Source: Trichococcus pasteurii
GTDB taxonomy: Bacteria > Bacillota > Bacilli > Lactobacillales > Aerococcaceae
Direction of reading: 5' to 3'
NCBI RefSeq assembly: GCF_900112935.1
Contig: NZ_FONM01000005.1
Span: 62,001-126,000 of the forward strand
DNA: 64,000 nucleotides
How positions within the stretch are numbered: position 1 is the stretch's first letter; each line of letters starts with the position of its first letter. The notes below the pieces were generated by a model, which worked only from the letters and a program-made list of their open reading frames with translations, did no database searches and was not told the DNA's origin. Shown here piece after piece: positions 51,227 to 60,291 of this stretch. The position numbers were made by a program, and so were the translations under genes.

Positions 51227-51892
51227 ATGGGAATTTCAAGAATGACTGTCAAAGGCAAAGGTTTCGCCAGCGCACCACCTGATGCAATCGCCATTTCGCT
51301 GCAGTTGGAGGACATCAAGGACACGTACGAATTGGCGATGCAGCATGCCGCCTTGGCGCTGGAGCAAGTCCGGGAAACGTTGCTGCCGCTCGGATTCCCG
51401 AAAAAGGAGATCCGCTCCACACACTTTTCGATCGACAGCGCGTATGAGCACAGGAACGACTTCCGCGGCGAAAACAAGCGCTACTTCCTGGGCTACCGCT
51501 ACAGTAATGACCTGAAGATCACCTTCGGAAATGATAGCAAGCGCCTTGGCGAAATCCTGTTGGCTTTGTCGACCTGCGAAGCGGATCCGGAATTTTCGGT
51601 CTATTTTTTCCTGAAGGATCGTCAGGCGGTCGAGCAAGCCTTGTTGGAGGATGCCGTGCGCGACGCCAAGGCGAAGGCGCAGATACTGGCAGCAGCGGGC
51701 GGCGTCATGCTCGGGAAAATCTTGTCGATCGATTACGATTGGGGCGAAATCGAAGTGCGCTCCCGCGTCTATGCGGCTTCATCGAAGATGGTCTATGATA
51801 GTGCTCCGATGATCGATCTTGAGCCGGAAGACATCAGCAACAGCGATACCGTTACGGTCGTCTGGGAAATCCTGAGTCCGCAAAAATCCTAA
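51227..51892 (+). CDS. SIMPL (DUF541) domain protein
   Basis: The 221-residue protein matches SIMPL: MTVKGKGFASAPPDAIAISLQLE, TLLPLGFPKKEIRSTHFSIDSAYE, GYRYSNDLKITF, LLEDAVRDAKAKAQILAAAGGVMLGKILSIDY and a C-terminal DTVTVVWEI strand. Bacterial members assemble into cages and occur inside or outside the membrane; this one has no signal peptide. AAAGGGAG precedes the start at 51227. It is a single gene. Confidence 0.88.
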   Translation: MGISRMTVKGKGFASAPPDAIAISLQLEDIKDTYELAMQHAALALEQVRETLLPLGFPKKEIRSTHFSIDSAYEHRNDFRGENKRYFLGYRYSNDLKITFGNDSKRLGEILLALSTCEADPEFSVYFFLKDRQAVEQALLEDAVRDAKAKAQILAAAGGVMLGKILSIDYDWGEIEVRSRVYAASSKMVYDSAPMIDLEPEDISNSDTVTVVWEILSPQKS

Positions 51893-52114
51893 AGGGTATG
51901 TGTTTCGAAGTAGGGTAGGTATACTTGGAAAGCCGAAGATTATCATAATATTTTCAGCCTCAGTCAATGAATTCTGCAACATAACAGTACAGAAAATCAT
52001 CATGATGGTTTATCCTATACAAAGCAATGCGGGTTTCTTACAAAAATTCATAAAAACTTCGCAATTGAAAAGTATACTGAAACCCGCTAGAAACATCATT
52101 AAAGGAGCAATTCG

Positions 52115-53566
52115 ATGAAACTGAAACAAATGCTGTCTGATTATCAGCTGGGAGAGCAGCCGAAGTGGGATGGAGAGCAAATAATCACCGGCATTAGCGA
52201 TAGTTCCAGGGACATCGCGGACGGAATGATATTTGTCGCCATCGCTGGATTTGAACAGGATGGGCATGATTATATCCCGCATGCAATCGAACAAGGGGCC
52301 GCTTTGATCGTCGGCGAACGTGATTGCCCAGAGGCATTACCGATTCCTTACCTAAAAGTCGCCAACAGCCGCCAGGCACTGGGACAGTTGGCGGATAAAT
52401 TCTATCAGCATCCTTCCGGAAGGAAACACGTAATCGGCATAACCGGTACGAACGGGAAGACGACGACCGCTTTTTTCCTCAAGCATTTGCTGGAGCAGCA
52501 AGGGTTTAGCGTTTCCCTGATCGGCACCATCTACAACGAAATCAACGGTATCCAATATCCGACGCCGAACACGACACCGAATGCCGAAAAGGTGCACGAG
52601 TTGATTGCGGCGTCACAGGATGACTTTGTCGTCATCGAAGTCTCTTCGCATGGCCTGACGCAATACCGTCTGGAGGGCGTCGCATTCGACTACGCCTTGT
52701 TCATGAACCTGCAGCACGACCATTTGGATTACCACAAGACAATGGAGGCTTATTTCGAAGCCAAGGCTATGCTGTTCGACAAGCTGAAGCCGAATGGGAA
52801 AGCGGTCGTCAACACCGATGACATCTGGGGATTGAAACTGGCGCAGCGTCTCGTCGCCAAGGGGATAGCGGTCATCACCGTGGGTCATCAGGATGATGCT
52901 GTACTTTCGATCAAAAAGATGACGAATCAGGTGGTCACGTTGGCTGTTTCGGGTGAGACGTCGGCGTTGGATCCGCATATGCCCGGTGAACACAACCTTT
53001 ACGACATCGCGATGGCGGGTGCGGTGATTCAGGATCTTAGCTATCCGTTGGCGGATGTGACGGAGCAGATGCGTTCGTTTGCGGGCGTGCCGGGCCGTTA
53101 CGAGTTTGTCCATCTGAAGGATGGGGTCCACTGCATCATCGATTACGCGCATACGCCGGAAGCGGTCAGTTCGATTTTGACTTCGATGCGCAGGGACGGC
53201 GCGGAGCGGATCACGCATATTTTCGGCTTCCGCGGCGACCGGGATGCGTCGAAGCGGGATGAAATGATTGCGGCTTCGACTGGACAGAGTTCGCGCGTAA
53301 TTTTGACGACTGACGATCTGAACGGCATTCCGGAAGAGATGATGAAGCAGGAATATGCAGCTTATCAGCATAAATTTGCTGGGATGCACAAAGTCGATGT
53401 CATGATGGACAGGACACTGGCCATACAAGCAGCAGTAAACGAGGCTCGGGAAGGGGATTGGATTTTGGTGACCGGTAAAGGCCATGAAAAATATAAGACC
53501 GCTTATGCATTGCCGACTTCCTCCGACAAAGAAACGGTGCTTTTTCTGAAAAGTTCAGAAAAATAG
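52115..53566 (+). CDS. murE: MurE-type Mur ligase
   Basis: MurE adds the third amino acid to UDP-MurNAc-L-Ala-D-Glu. The 483-residue protein has three domains with SSRDIADGMIFVAI (UDP site), the P-loop GTNGKTTT (111-118), TPNTTPNA, EVSSHGL with the carbamylated-Lys region after it, NLQHDHLDYHKTM, and IIDYAHTPEAV. At the position of the amino-acid specificity motif (DNPR in diaminopimelate enzymes) it reads DDLN near residue 400, so it should not use diaminopimelate. Lysine or ornithine is more likely. AAAGGAG precedes the ATG. Confidence 0.88.
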   Translation: MKLKQMLSDYQLGEQPKWDGEQIITGISDSSRDIADGMIFVAIAGFEQDGHDYIPHAIEQGAALIVGERDCPEALPIPYLKVANSRQALGQLADKFYQHPSGRKHVIGITGTNGKTTTAFFLKHLLEQQGFSVSLIGTIYNEINGIQYPTPNTTPNAEKVHELIAASQDDFVVIEVSSHGLTQYRLEGVAFDYALFMNLQHDHLDYHKTMEAYFEAKAMLFDKLKPNGKAVVNTDDIWGLKLAQRLVAKGIAVITVGHQDDAVLSIKKMTNQVVTLAVSGETSALDPHMPGEHNLYDIAMAGAVIQDLSYPLADVTEQMRSFAGVPGRYEFVHLKDGVHCIIDYAHTPEAVSSILTSMRRDGAERITHIFGFRGDRDASKRDEMIAASTGQSSRVILTTDDLNGIPEEMMKQEYAAYQHKFAGMHKVDVMMDRTLAIQAAVNEAREGDWILVTGKGHEKYKTAYALPTSSDKETVLFLKSSEK

Positions 53567-53575
53567 AATGATCCT

Positions 53576-53619
53576 AAAGCTGCAAGACACTGAAGAAAAG
53601 TGTTTTGCGGCTTTTTTTG
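53576..53619 (+). terminator. Terminator after the Mur ligase gene
   Basis: AAAGCtGCAAgACACT pairs with AGTGTtTTGCgGCTTT around GAAGAAA, followed by a T run. Confidence 0.8.
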
Positions 53620-53811
53620 TTTGGCCGGGGTGTTCGCTTTCTCCTATCAAACGTGTTCGGAAATGCGGGATATCCCAACTCACTATGAAATGATAAGCTA
53701 ACATAAGCTATTTTCTGTTCATTTGAACGGGGACATAATGCCTGTGCCGCCTTATAAAAGGCATGCACAGCATCAGAATTGCGGGTATAAGTTGGGGGAG
53801 GAATCAGATAA

Positions 53812-55197
53812 ATGGCATCACATGTGATAGATATGATCATGATGAGGAACAATTTCGGAACGGAAGCAATGCGTGGGGTTTGGTCGGAGGATAATCGGCT
53901 CCAGAAGCATCTGGATGTCGAAGCGGCGTTGGCGCTCGCGGAAGGGGAACTGGGCTTGATACCTCAGTCCGCCTCCGAGACGATCGCATCGAAAGCGAAG
54001 AGCGAATACATCAATCTGGAGGCGTTGGCGGCCAGCGGGGCGAAGTTGAAACACTCGTTGATGCCGACGATCAATGCCTTGCAGGAGTTGAGCGGGGCAG
54101 ACGGCGAATATGTACATTTCGGCGCGACGACACAGGACATCGTGGATACGGGGACGATGCTGCAACTGAAGGAAGCGCACCAGATTTTCATCAGCGAACT
54201 GGAGGAAATCGCGCGTGAATTGGCCCGGCTTGCGGCTGAATATCGCACGACACCGATGGCTGGACGTTCGCACGGAATGCAGGGCTTGCCGACGACCTTC
54301 GGCTTCAAGATGGCGGTCGTGCTCAGTGAAGTTTTGCGTCATCTGGATCGTTTGAAGGAATCCGAGGAGCGGATTTTCGTGGGCGGCATCGCTGGAGCGG
54401 TCGGAACGTATGCTTCTTTCGGTGAGCAAGGTCCGGCTATCGAAGCCGCCGCATTGACGCGGTTGGGCCTGAACACACCGGACATCTGCTGGCAATCCTC
54501 ACGCGATCGGATCGCGGAATATGCCAGCATCATCGGCCTCATCAGCGGAACGCTCGGAAAGGTCGGGAATGAATTCTACAACTTGATGCGGACCGAAATC
54601 GATGAAGTCGAAGAGCCGTTTTCGGCAGGCAAAATCGGCTCCTCAACGATGCCGCACAAACGCAATCCGGCGGCATTCGAAGGCATCGCCAGCCTGACGC
54701 GCCCGATTTTGGCGAATGTCTCGTTGATCCAGCAATCCACAATTGTCGAACATGAACGCGATGCGATGAGCTGGAGGGGCGAATGGATCGCTCTGCCGGA
54801 AATCTGCATCTACCTTTCATCGCAATTGACCACTACGAAGGCCGTCCTGAAAGGCTTGGTCGTGAAGCCGAAGCATATGCTGCGCAATCTGAACCTGCAG
54901 GGCGGCTTATTGCTGTCGGAACGGGTCATGTTCGTTTTGTCCGAACAATTGGGCAAACAGACGGCGCATCATCTTGTCTATGAACTGTCGATGGCGGCGG
55001 TCGAGGAGGAACGTTCCTTCCGCGACGTGCTTGTCGAAAACGAAACGGTCCGCCAGCATCTGACCGAAGATGATATCGATACTTTGCTTGATCCGGAAAC
55101 GTATCTCGGCTCGGCTCCTCAAAAAGTCGACGAAGTGCTGAAACGATTCGAAGCAACCGGTTTGAACAGCAGCGCAAAAGGAGCGGATGCAGAATGA
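53812..55197 (+). CDS. Fumarase/aspartase-superfamily lyase (adenylosuccinate lyase / CMLE type)
   Basis: The 461-residue protein carries the superfamily signature GSSTMPHKRNP (from residue 276), plus HFGATTQDIVDTG and GRSHGMQGLPTTFGFKMA. The HFGATTQD form and length are closer to 3-carboxymuconate cycloisomerase and C-N lyases of catabolic clusters than to canonical PurB. It should cleave or form a C-N or C-O bond next to a carboxylate. It heads a five-gene same-strand cluster with GNAT, Ldh2-type dehydrogenase, M20 amidohydrolase and MmgE/PrpD genes. GGGGGAGG precedes the ATG; its stop overlaps the GNAT start. Confidence 0.85.
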   Translation: MASHVIDMIMMRNNFGTEAMRGVWSEDNRLQKHLDVEAALALAEGELGLIPQSASETIASKAKSEYINLEALAASGAKLKHSLMPTINALQELSGADGEYVHFGATTQDIVDTGTMLQLKEAHQIFISELEEIARELARLAAEYRTTPMAGRSHGMQGLPTTFGFKMAVVLSEVLRHLDRLKESEERIFVGGIAGAVGTYASFGEQGPAIEAAALTRLGLNTPDICWQSSRDRIAEYASIIGLISGTLGKVGNEFYNLMRTEIDEVEEPFSAGKIGSSTMPHKRNPAAFEGIASLTRPILANVSLIQQSTIVEHERDAMSWRGEWIALPEICIYLSSQLTTTKAVLKGLVVKPKHMLRNLNLQGGLLLSERVMFVLSEQLGKQTAHHLVYELSMAAVEEERSFRDVLVENETVRQHLTEDDIDTLLDPETYLGSAPQKVDEVLKRFEATGLNSSAKGADAE

Positions 55198-55694
55198 CGC
55201 AGATTTTCCGTTTGGCGCAGGTAGCGGATGCGCCGGCATTGGCTGAACTGCTCCGGCAGGCTTACGTTTCCAACACAGAGCTGGGCATCCATTTTGCCGC
55301 CGCGCATGCGGACAATGAAGCCGCAAAAAAACACATAACCAACAATGTCTGCTACCTTTTGGAGGAGGAAGGGCAATTGTTGGGGACGGTCTCGCTGCGG
55401 ATGCCTTGGGGACCGAATCCGGGCCCGGCAGGGTTGCCGCATATCGGCTGGCTGGCTGTTTCACCGACGGCAGGGAAAAAAGGAATCGGCAGCCTTTTGT
55501 TGGATTTCATCGAACAGGACATCGCCCGGGACAAATTGAAATGCCCGGCCGTCACTTTGGGCACGGCAGTCGAGCATCCATGGCTGCCGCAGCTGTATGA
55601 AAACAGAGGCTACGAAAAATTTGCGGAGACCGATCTCGGTTTGGGGCACATCACCGCTTATTTCAAAAAAAGATTGATAAAATCATTTAGTTGA
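55194..55694 (+). CDS. GNAT-family N-acetyltransferase
   Basis: The 166-residue protein has a GNAT fold: IFRLAQVADAPALAELLRQAY at the N-terminus, HIGWLAVSPTAGKKGIGSLLLDFIEQ (acetyl-CoA pyrophosphate loop) and LYENRGYEKFAETDLGLGHITAYFKK. The acceptor is unknown. It overlaps the lyase gene (ATGA), so both are translated together, which suggests the substrate belongs to the lyase pathway, for example a free amine. Confidence 0.85.
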   Translation: MTQIFRLAQVADAPALAELLRQAYVSNTELGIHFAAAHADNEAAKKHITNNVCYLLEEEGQLLGTVSLRMPWGPNPGPAGLPHIGWLAVSPTAGKKGIGSLLLDFIEQDIARDKLKCPAVTLGTAVEHPWLPQLYENRGYEKFAETDLGLGHITAYFKKRLIKSFS

Positions 55695-55935
55695 ACCCGT
55701 GCGAGTTATATTGCACTTTTTTGTAGTGTGACCATCAAGGGAACCCTTTTCTGTGATTGTGTGGTGGTGATTGAACCATGTCGGATTGGGGTTCTTTTTG
55801 TACATCCGGAAAGTTATTTTCGGAGCAATGGGGAGTGCTGCTGCAGCGATGTTTGCAATAGTTCATTTTGGATTTCATGAATCATTCGGGTGAACATAAA
55901 TCATTATTTGGGTTCATTATCAGGAGGCGATGGCG

Positions 55936-57021
55936 ATGGCGGATTGCAGATTGGACAGTGAAAAACTAGCAGAATTTTGTATAGAAATCTTTGGGAAATT
56001 GGGTATATCAGACGTTGAAGCAAGAACAATTGCTGATAATCTTATTGAGGCACAATTAAGAGGCATACAGTCCCATGGTATAGCGAAGGTGATAAATTAT
56101 GCCGATTATATCGAAAAGGGCATATTCAATACAAAACCTGATATAAAAATATTAAGAGAGAGTCATGCAACGATTGCCATAGATGGTGATCATGGAATGG
56201 GTGCTGTACTTGGGAAATTTGCCATGGAAAAATGCATTGAGAAGGCAAAGATATCAGGTATAGCTTCGGCTACAGTTTCAAAAGGAAGTCATTTTGGGAT
56301 TGCGGGATTTTATTCAATGCTGGCTTTAAAAGAGAACATGATTGGAATTGCATTATGCAATAGCGGAAATGTAATGACAATATACGGAGGGACTTCAAGG
56401 GTGCTTGGGACAAATCCAATAAGTATAGCGGTTCCTGCCAATGAAAAGTATCCGATTGTTTTTGATGCAGCAACAAGTGAAGCGGCTTTTAACAAAATTC
56501 GCATTGCAGATATCGAAGGGAGAGATATACCAAAGGGTTGGGCGATTGACAAAAATGGTGAGGCTACTGTAAATGCTAAGGAAGCATTATCAGGAGCTGT
56601 GATTCCTTTTGGAGGATACAAAGGATCCGGCTTGGCTGTTATGGTGAATATCTTAACAACTGTCCTAAGTGGTGCTTTTCTTGATGCCCATGGTGATGAA
56701 ACAAAAAAAGGTGAGACTTCGAAAAGTGTAGGTTTTTATTTCAGTGCCATCGACATTGAAAAATTCCAAGATGTTGCTATATTTAAAGCATCAATTGATT
56801 TGATGGTGGATGAACTGAAAGCTTCCGGTCGTAATGAAGATGGTGAGAATATCTTTATGCCTGGAGAATTAGAATACTTGCGCAAGGAAGAAAATTTAAG
56901 ATTTGGAGTAGAAATAGGCGGCGGTGTATTGGACAATCTGAAAAAGTTGCAGAAAAAATACGCATTAAAAAACAGAATTGAAGACTGCATCATCCGAGTC
57001 GACACCCCTACCTGCGGATAG
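55936..57021 (+). CDS. Malate/L-lactate (Ldh2-type) dehydrogenase, AT-rich gene
   Basis: The 361-residue protein belongs to the Ldh2/MDH family of NAD(P)-dependent 2-hydroxy-acid or imino-acid dehydrogenases: GIQSHGIAKVINYADYI, TVSKGSHFGIAGFYS, GGTSRVLGTNPISIAVPA and PFGGYKGSGLAVMVNILTTVLSGAF. Known members act on malate, ureidoglycolate, or cyclic imino acids. The ATG at 55936 lies eight bases after GGAGG; ATG 55930 is too close. The gene is much more AT-rich than its neighbours (23 G/C in the 60 bases from 56041 against 41 in the 60 from 57241, counted by hand), with many ATA, AGA and TTA codons, a sign of recent transfer. Confidence 0.88.
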   Translation: MADCRLDSEKLAEFCIEIFGKLGISDVEARTIADNLIEAQLRGIQSHGIAKVINYADYIEKGIFNTKPDIKILRESHATIAIDGDHGMGAVLGKFAMEKCIEKAKISGIASATVSKGSHFGIAGFYSMLALKENMIGIALCNSGNVMTIYGGTSRVLGTNPISIAVPANEKYPIVFDAATSEAAFNKIRIADIEGRDIPKGWAIDKNGEATVNAKEALSGAVIPFGGYKGSGLAVMVNILTTVLSGAFLDAHGDETKKGETSKSVGFYFSAIDIEKFQDVAIFKASIDLMVDELKASGRNEDGENIFMPGELEYLRKEENLRFGVEIGGGVLDNLKKLQKKYALKNRIEDCIIRVDTPTCG

Positions 57022-57067
57022 AACATTCTCAATACCGCCATTGAAACATGAAAAGGAGATTGGAAAC

Positions 57068-58240
57068 ATGACTGAAACGCAAACACAAACGGAGAAACAT
57101 ATCGAAACGGGACTATACGAAAAATTGGTCGCTTATCGGCGCGAACTGCATGCGCATCCGGAACTGTCCCGAAAGGAATTTGCGACTACGGAGCGCATCC
57201 GCCACTGGCTATCAGAAGAAGGGATCACTGTCCTGGATTATCCGTTGGAGACCGGCCTGATTGCGGAGGTAGTGGGTGCACTGCCGGGCCCGACCATCGC
57301 TTTGCGTGCGGATATCGATGCTTTGCCGGTGAAGGAAGCTACCGGTTTGCCTTTCGTTTCCGAAACGGAAGGGCTCATGCATGCTTGCGGCCATGATTAT
57401 CATACGGCTTCCATGATCGGGGCAGCGCTCCTGTTGCAAGCGAAAAGGGCACAATTGAAAGGAACCGTCCGTTTCATTTTCCAACCCGCCGAAGAGATTG
57501 CGCAGGGCGCGAAGTGGGTCGAAGAGGCCGGTGCTCTGGAGGGCGTTTCCGCCATCTTCGGGATGCACAACAAACCGGATCTTCCGGTCGGCACGATCGG
57601 AATCCGTGAAGGCGGACTGATGGCCAGCGCGGATCGCTTCGAACTGGAAATCCACGGAGTCGGCGGCCATGCCGGCATTCCCGACTCGACCATCGATCCG
57701 ATCGTCATCGCAAGCCAGATCATCACCGGCCTGCAGACGATCATCAGCCGCAATACGAGTCCGTTCCACAACGCTGTCATCAGCATCACGCAGATCCACG
57801 GTGGCAATTCATGGAACGTCATCCCCGAGAAAGTCTACATGGAAGGCACCGTCCGCGCTTTCCAAAAGGAAGACCGCGAGAAAATCCCGGCCTTGATGCG
57901 CCGGACAGCCGAAGGGATCGCAGCCGCGTTCGGCGCTATAGCCGATTTCCGTTGGCACCCTTACGTTGCCATCGTGGATAACGATGCCCGATTCAAGGCG
58001 ATCATGGAAGAAACGGCTGCCGAACAAGGCTACCTTTTCTTGGAGCCGAAACCGGTCGCCGGCGGGGAGGATTTCGCGCATTACCAGACGCTCATCCCCG
58101 GCTTCTTCGTGTTCATGGGCGTCGAAGGTACGCGCGAATGGCACCATCCCGAGTTCAATCTCAAAGAGGAAGCCTTGGCGGTCGCCGCTGATTACTTCTC
58201 GGCTTTGGCGATCAAGGTGCTGGATCGATGGGAAGACTGA
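57068..58240 (+). CDS. M20-family amidohydrolase
   Basis: The 390-residue protein is an M20D-type metallo-amidohydrolase: RRELHAHPELSRKEFATTERI, LRADIDALPVKE, the metal motif HACGHDYH (from residue 105), FQPAEEIAQGAKWVEEAG, MHNKPDLPVGTIG and GGEDFAHYQ. It hydrolyses N-acyl amino acids or similar amides in the cytosol. The start at 57068 follows AAAAGGAGA. The gene overlaps the next by 13 bases, so both are probably coupled. Confidence 0.93.
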   Translation: MTETQTQTEKHIETGLYEKLVAYRRELHAHPELSRKEFATTERIRHWLSEEGITVLDYPLETGLIAEVVGALPGPTIALRADIDALPVKEATGLPFVSETEGLMHACGHDYHTASMIGAALLLQAKRAQLKGTVRFIFQPAEEIAQGAKWVEEAGALEGVSAIFGMHNKPDLPVGTIGIREGGLMASADRFELEIHGVGGHAGIPDSTIDPIVIASQIITGLQTIISRNTSPFHNAVISITQIHGGNSWNVIPEKVYMEGTVRAFQKEDREKIPALMRRTAEGIAAAFGAIADFRWHPYVAIVDNDARFKAIMEETAAEQGYLFLEPKPVAGGEDFAHYQTLIPGFFVFMGVEGTREWHHPEFNLKEEALAVAADYFSALAIKVLDRWED

Positions 58241-59589
58241 CGGTATTCACTGAAACAATGGCTGAGGAAGTTTTGAAGTCAACTCCGACAGACAATCAAG
58301 CTGCTTTGCGGGAAGCAAAAAGGGGCATCCTTGATTTTCTGGCCAGTGCATTTGCTGGCCGGGAGGATGCCGGGATAGCCAAGCTTTTGCATGCCATCGA
58401 AGAAGAAGGGGGTAACCCCATTACACCTTTGATAGCTCAAGGTAAAATGGCGAACCGGCGCCAAGCGGCTCTCGTGAACGGGTTCATGGGCCATGCGCTG
58501 GATTACGACGACGTCCATTCCGACGTCCGCGGCCATCCCAGCTCGGTTATTTTGCCTGTGCTCTTTGCTTTGGCTTCCGGTCGGGAAATCTCCGGTAAAA
58601 GTTTTTTGGATGCGTACATCATCGGTGTCGAAGTGATGGCCCGGCTTGGCCAAGCGATCGGAACGGGCAGCTATCTGAAGGGATGGCACAACACCTCATT
58701 GCTCGGGGGTGTTGCCGCTACTTTCGCAGGTGCGCGGCTGCTTGGATTCACGGTTGCTCAAATGCGGAACGCTGTCGGAATCGCCGTCAGTCAGGCTAGC
58801 GGACTGCGGGTGCAGTTCGGCACGGAAATGAAGCCGTTGCATGCCGGACTAGCGGCACAGCAAGCGGTCCAGTCCATCGAGTGGACCCAGCAGGATTTCC
58901 ATGGTACTGAAATGGCGCTTGATTCAGCAATCGGGTTTCTGCATGTCTATGCCGGAAAAGAAGCGGATGAAGCCGTCCGGGCGGCCTTGACCGAAGGCTG
59001 GGGTAAGTCGTGGCGGATAGCCGAGCCCGGTCTCTGGTTCAAACGCAATCCGTTCTGCTCCGCTGCCTCCCATGGCGCGGATGCCGCGTTGGCATTGGCG
59101 CAACTGAACTTGGATGCCGAAGCTATCGAAAAGATAGACATCGTATTTCCGCCTGGCGGAGATGCGGCTCTAATCCACAAACGCCCGAAGACCGGTGAAC
59201 AGGGCCGTTTCAGCATCGAGTATGTTGTCGCTTTGGCATTGCTGGGACAGCCGTTTACGCTCGGAAATTTCGGATCCGCCGCTGTTTCGGCAGATGCCGA
59301 AAAGCTGATGAGGAAAATGTTCCGCAGCAATGATGCAGATCATAAGCCGGACCCGCAGGCCATCCCGAAAGGGCGTTTTACGATCGTCCGCATTGCGCTG
59401 GCTGATGGTTCCGTCCACAGCCGCGAAGTGTGCGTGCCGAAGGGATCTCCGCAAGCTCCCTTGTCGGATGCGGAACTGGAAAGCAAATGGCGCGAATCAG
59501 CGCCGGATCTGGAAGTAGCTGAGCGGATCCTGCAGGCAATCCGCGGTCTGGAGAATAGCAGCTTGCGTGAGTTGGAGGAATTGCTTTGA
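58228..59589 (+). CDS. MmgE/PrpD-family protein
   Basis: The 453-residue protein matches MmgE/PrpD: NGFMGHALDYDDVHSDVRGHPSSVILPVLFALA, YIIGVEVMARLG, GWHNTSLLGGVAATFAGARLLG, MKPLHAGLAAQQAV and RFSIEYVVALALL. The family contains methylcitrate dehydratase, cis-aconitate decarboxylase and iminodisuccinate epimerase. Without the other propionate genes, PrpD is unlikely here. The pairing with a fumarase/aspartase-type lyase recalls iminodisuccinate degradation, which is inference. It ends the cluster before a terminator. Confidence 0.88.
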   Translation: MGRLTVFTETMAEEVLKSTPTDNQAALREAKRGILDFLASAFAGREDAGIAKLLHAIEEEGGNPITPLIAQGKMANRRQAALVNGFMGHALDYDDVHSDVRGHPSSVILPVLFALASGREISGKSFLDAYIIGVEVMARLGQAIGTGSYLKGWHNTSLLGGVAATFAGARLLGFTVAQMRNAVGIAVSQASGLRVQFGTEMKPLHAGLAAQQAVQSIEWTQQDFHGTEMALDSAIGFLHVYAGKEADEAVRAALTEGWGKSWRIAEPGLWFKRNPFCSAASHGADAALALAQLNLDAEAIEKIDIVFPPGGDAALIHKRPKTGEQGRFSIEYVVALALLGQPFTLGNFGSAAVSADAEKLMRKMFRSNDADHKPDPQAIPKGRFTIVRIALADGSVHSREVCVPKGSPQAPLSDAELESKWRESAPDLEVAERILQAIRGLENSSLRELEELL

Positions 59590-59591
59590 TG

Positions 59592-59645
59592 CATGCAAAA
59601 GGGAGCCCGGAACATACTGCTGTTCGGAGCTCCTCTTTTTGCATG
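59592..59645 (+). terminator. Terminator after the MmgE/PrpD gene
   Basis: TGCATGCAAAAGGGAGC..GAAC pairs with GTTC..GCTCC.CTTTTTGCATG, a long interrupted stem with a T run in its 3' arm. Confidence 0.75.
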
Positions 59646-59817
59646 CTGGTGAAGATTTTTTGCTTTCCAGCTTCGGCCTTTCCAAAAAACGAATCTTTCA
59701 AAAGTCAGCGGATATTTTAAATGAACCATCGTTTAGGTTATAATAAGGGGGCAAGCTGCCGATCCGAAAGGCATTCAGGCAGCGAACCCAAATTCCCAGA
59801 AAGAAAGGATCATCCCT

Positions 59818-60027
59818 ATGGCAGACATCACCTTTGAAATCGTCGAAGAACTCGGCGTCCTGTCCACATCCGCAAAAGGTTGGACGAAAGAATTGAACCT
59901 GGTCAGCTGGAACGGCAGACCGCCTAAATACGACATCCGCGAATGGAGCCCGGGCCACGAAAAGATGGGCAAAGGACTGACCTTCAGCGAAGAAGAGATG
60001 GCCGCACTCGCCACACTCCTGAAATAA
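59818..60027 (+). CDS. YdbC / PC4-type single-stranded DNA-binding protein
   Basis: The 69-residue protein matches the bacterial PC4-like YdbC family: ITFEIVEELGVLSTSAKGWTKELNLVSWNGRPPKYDIREWSPGHEKMGKGLTFSEEE, a small beta-sheet plus helix that dimerises to bind single-stranded nucleic acid. Length is normal. AGAAAGGA precedes the ATG and TTATAATA near 59740 may be the -10. A strong terminator follows. Confidence 0.9.
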   Translation: MADITFEIVEELGVLSTSAKGWTKELNLVSWNGRPPKYDIREWSPGHEKMGKGLTFSEEEMAALATLLK

Positions 60028-60034
60028 CCAGAAA

Positions 60035-60090
60035 GGCTGCATCAAAGCCAGAATGTGCAATTCTGGCTTTGATGCAGCCTCTTCGTTTTT
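60035..60090 (+). terminator. Perfect 20-base-pair hairpin after ydbC
   Basis: GGCTGCATCAAAGCCAGAAT (60035-60054) and its exact complement (to 60079) enclose GTGCA, followed by TCTTCGTTTTT. The T run is offset by five bases. Confidence 0.75.
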
Positions 60091-60121
60091 GGAATGGGAA
60101 CGAATGAACGCGCAAGAATAA

Positions 60122-60253
60122 CCCGCCAAAACCTTATTGGCGGGCAAAATCAGTTTGAATCCTATTCAGTTTCCCCGCCAAAATAGGCATGGCGGGGAAA
60201 AATAACCGTGGATACCACGAGATTCCCCGTCAAAAACCACCTTGGCGGGGAAT
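60122..60253. repeat. Cluster of three related GC-rich palindromes
   Basis: CCCGCCAA/TTGGCGGG (60122-60144), TTCCCCGCCA/TGGCGGGGAA (60171-60199) and ATTCCCCGtCAA/TTGGCGGGGAAT (60222-60253) share the core CCCGCCA..TGGCGGG with different loops. They are spaced about 50 bases apart between the converging ydbC and MFS genes. Confidence 0.8.
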
Positions 60254-60291
60254 TCCATTACTAATCCGAAGACTTAGAATGCAACGTTGTG

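Noticed and set aside
60122-60253. CRISPR-like reading of the three GC-rich hairpins
   Set aside because: The shared part is only the palindromic core of 7-10 bases, the spacing is short and irregular, and no cas genes are near.
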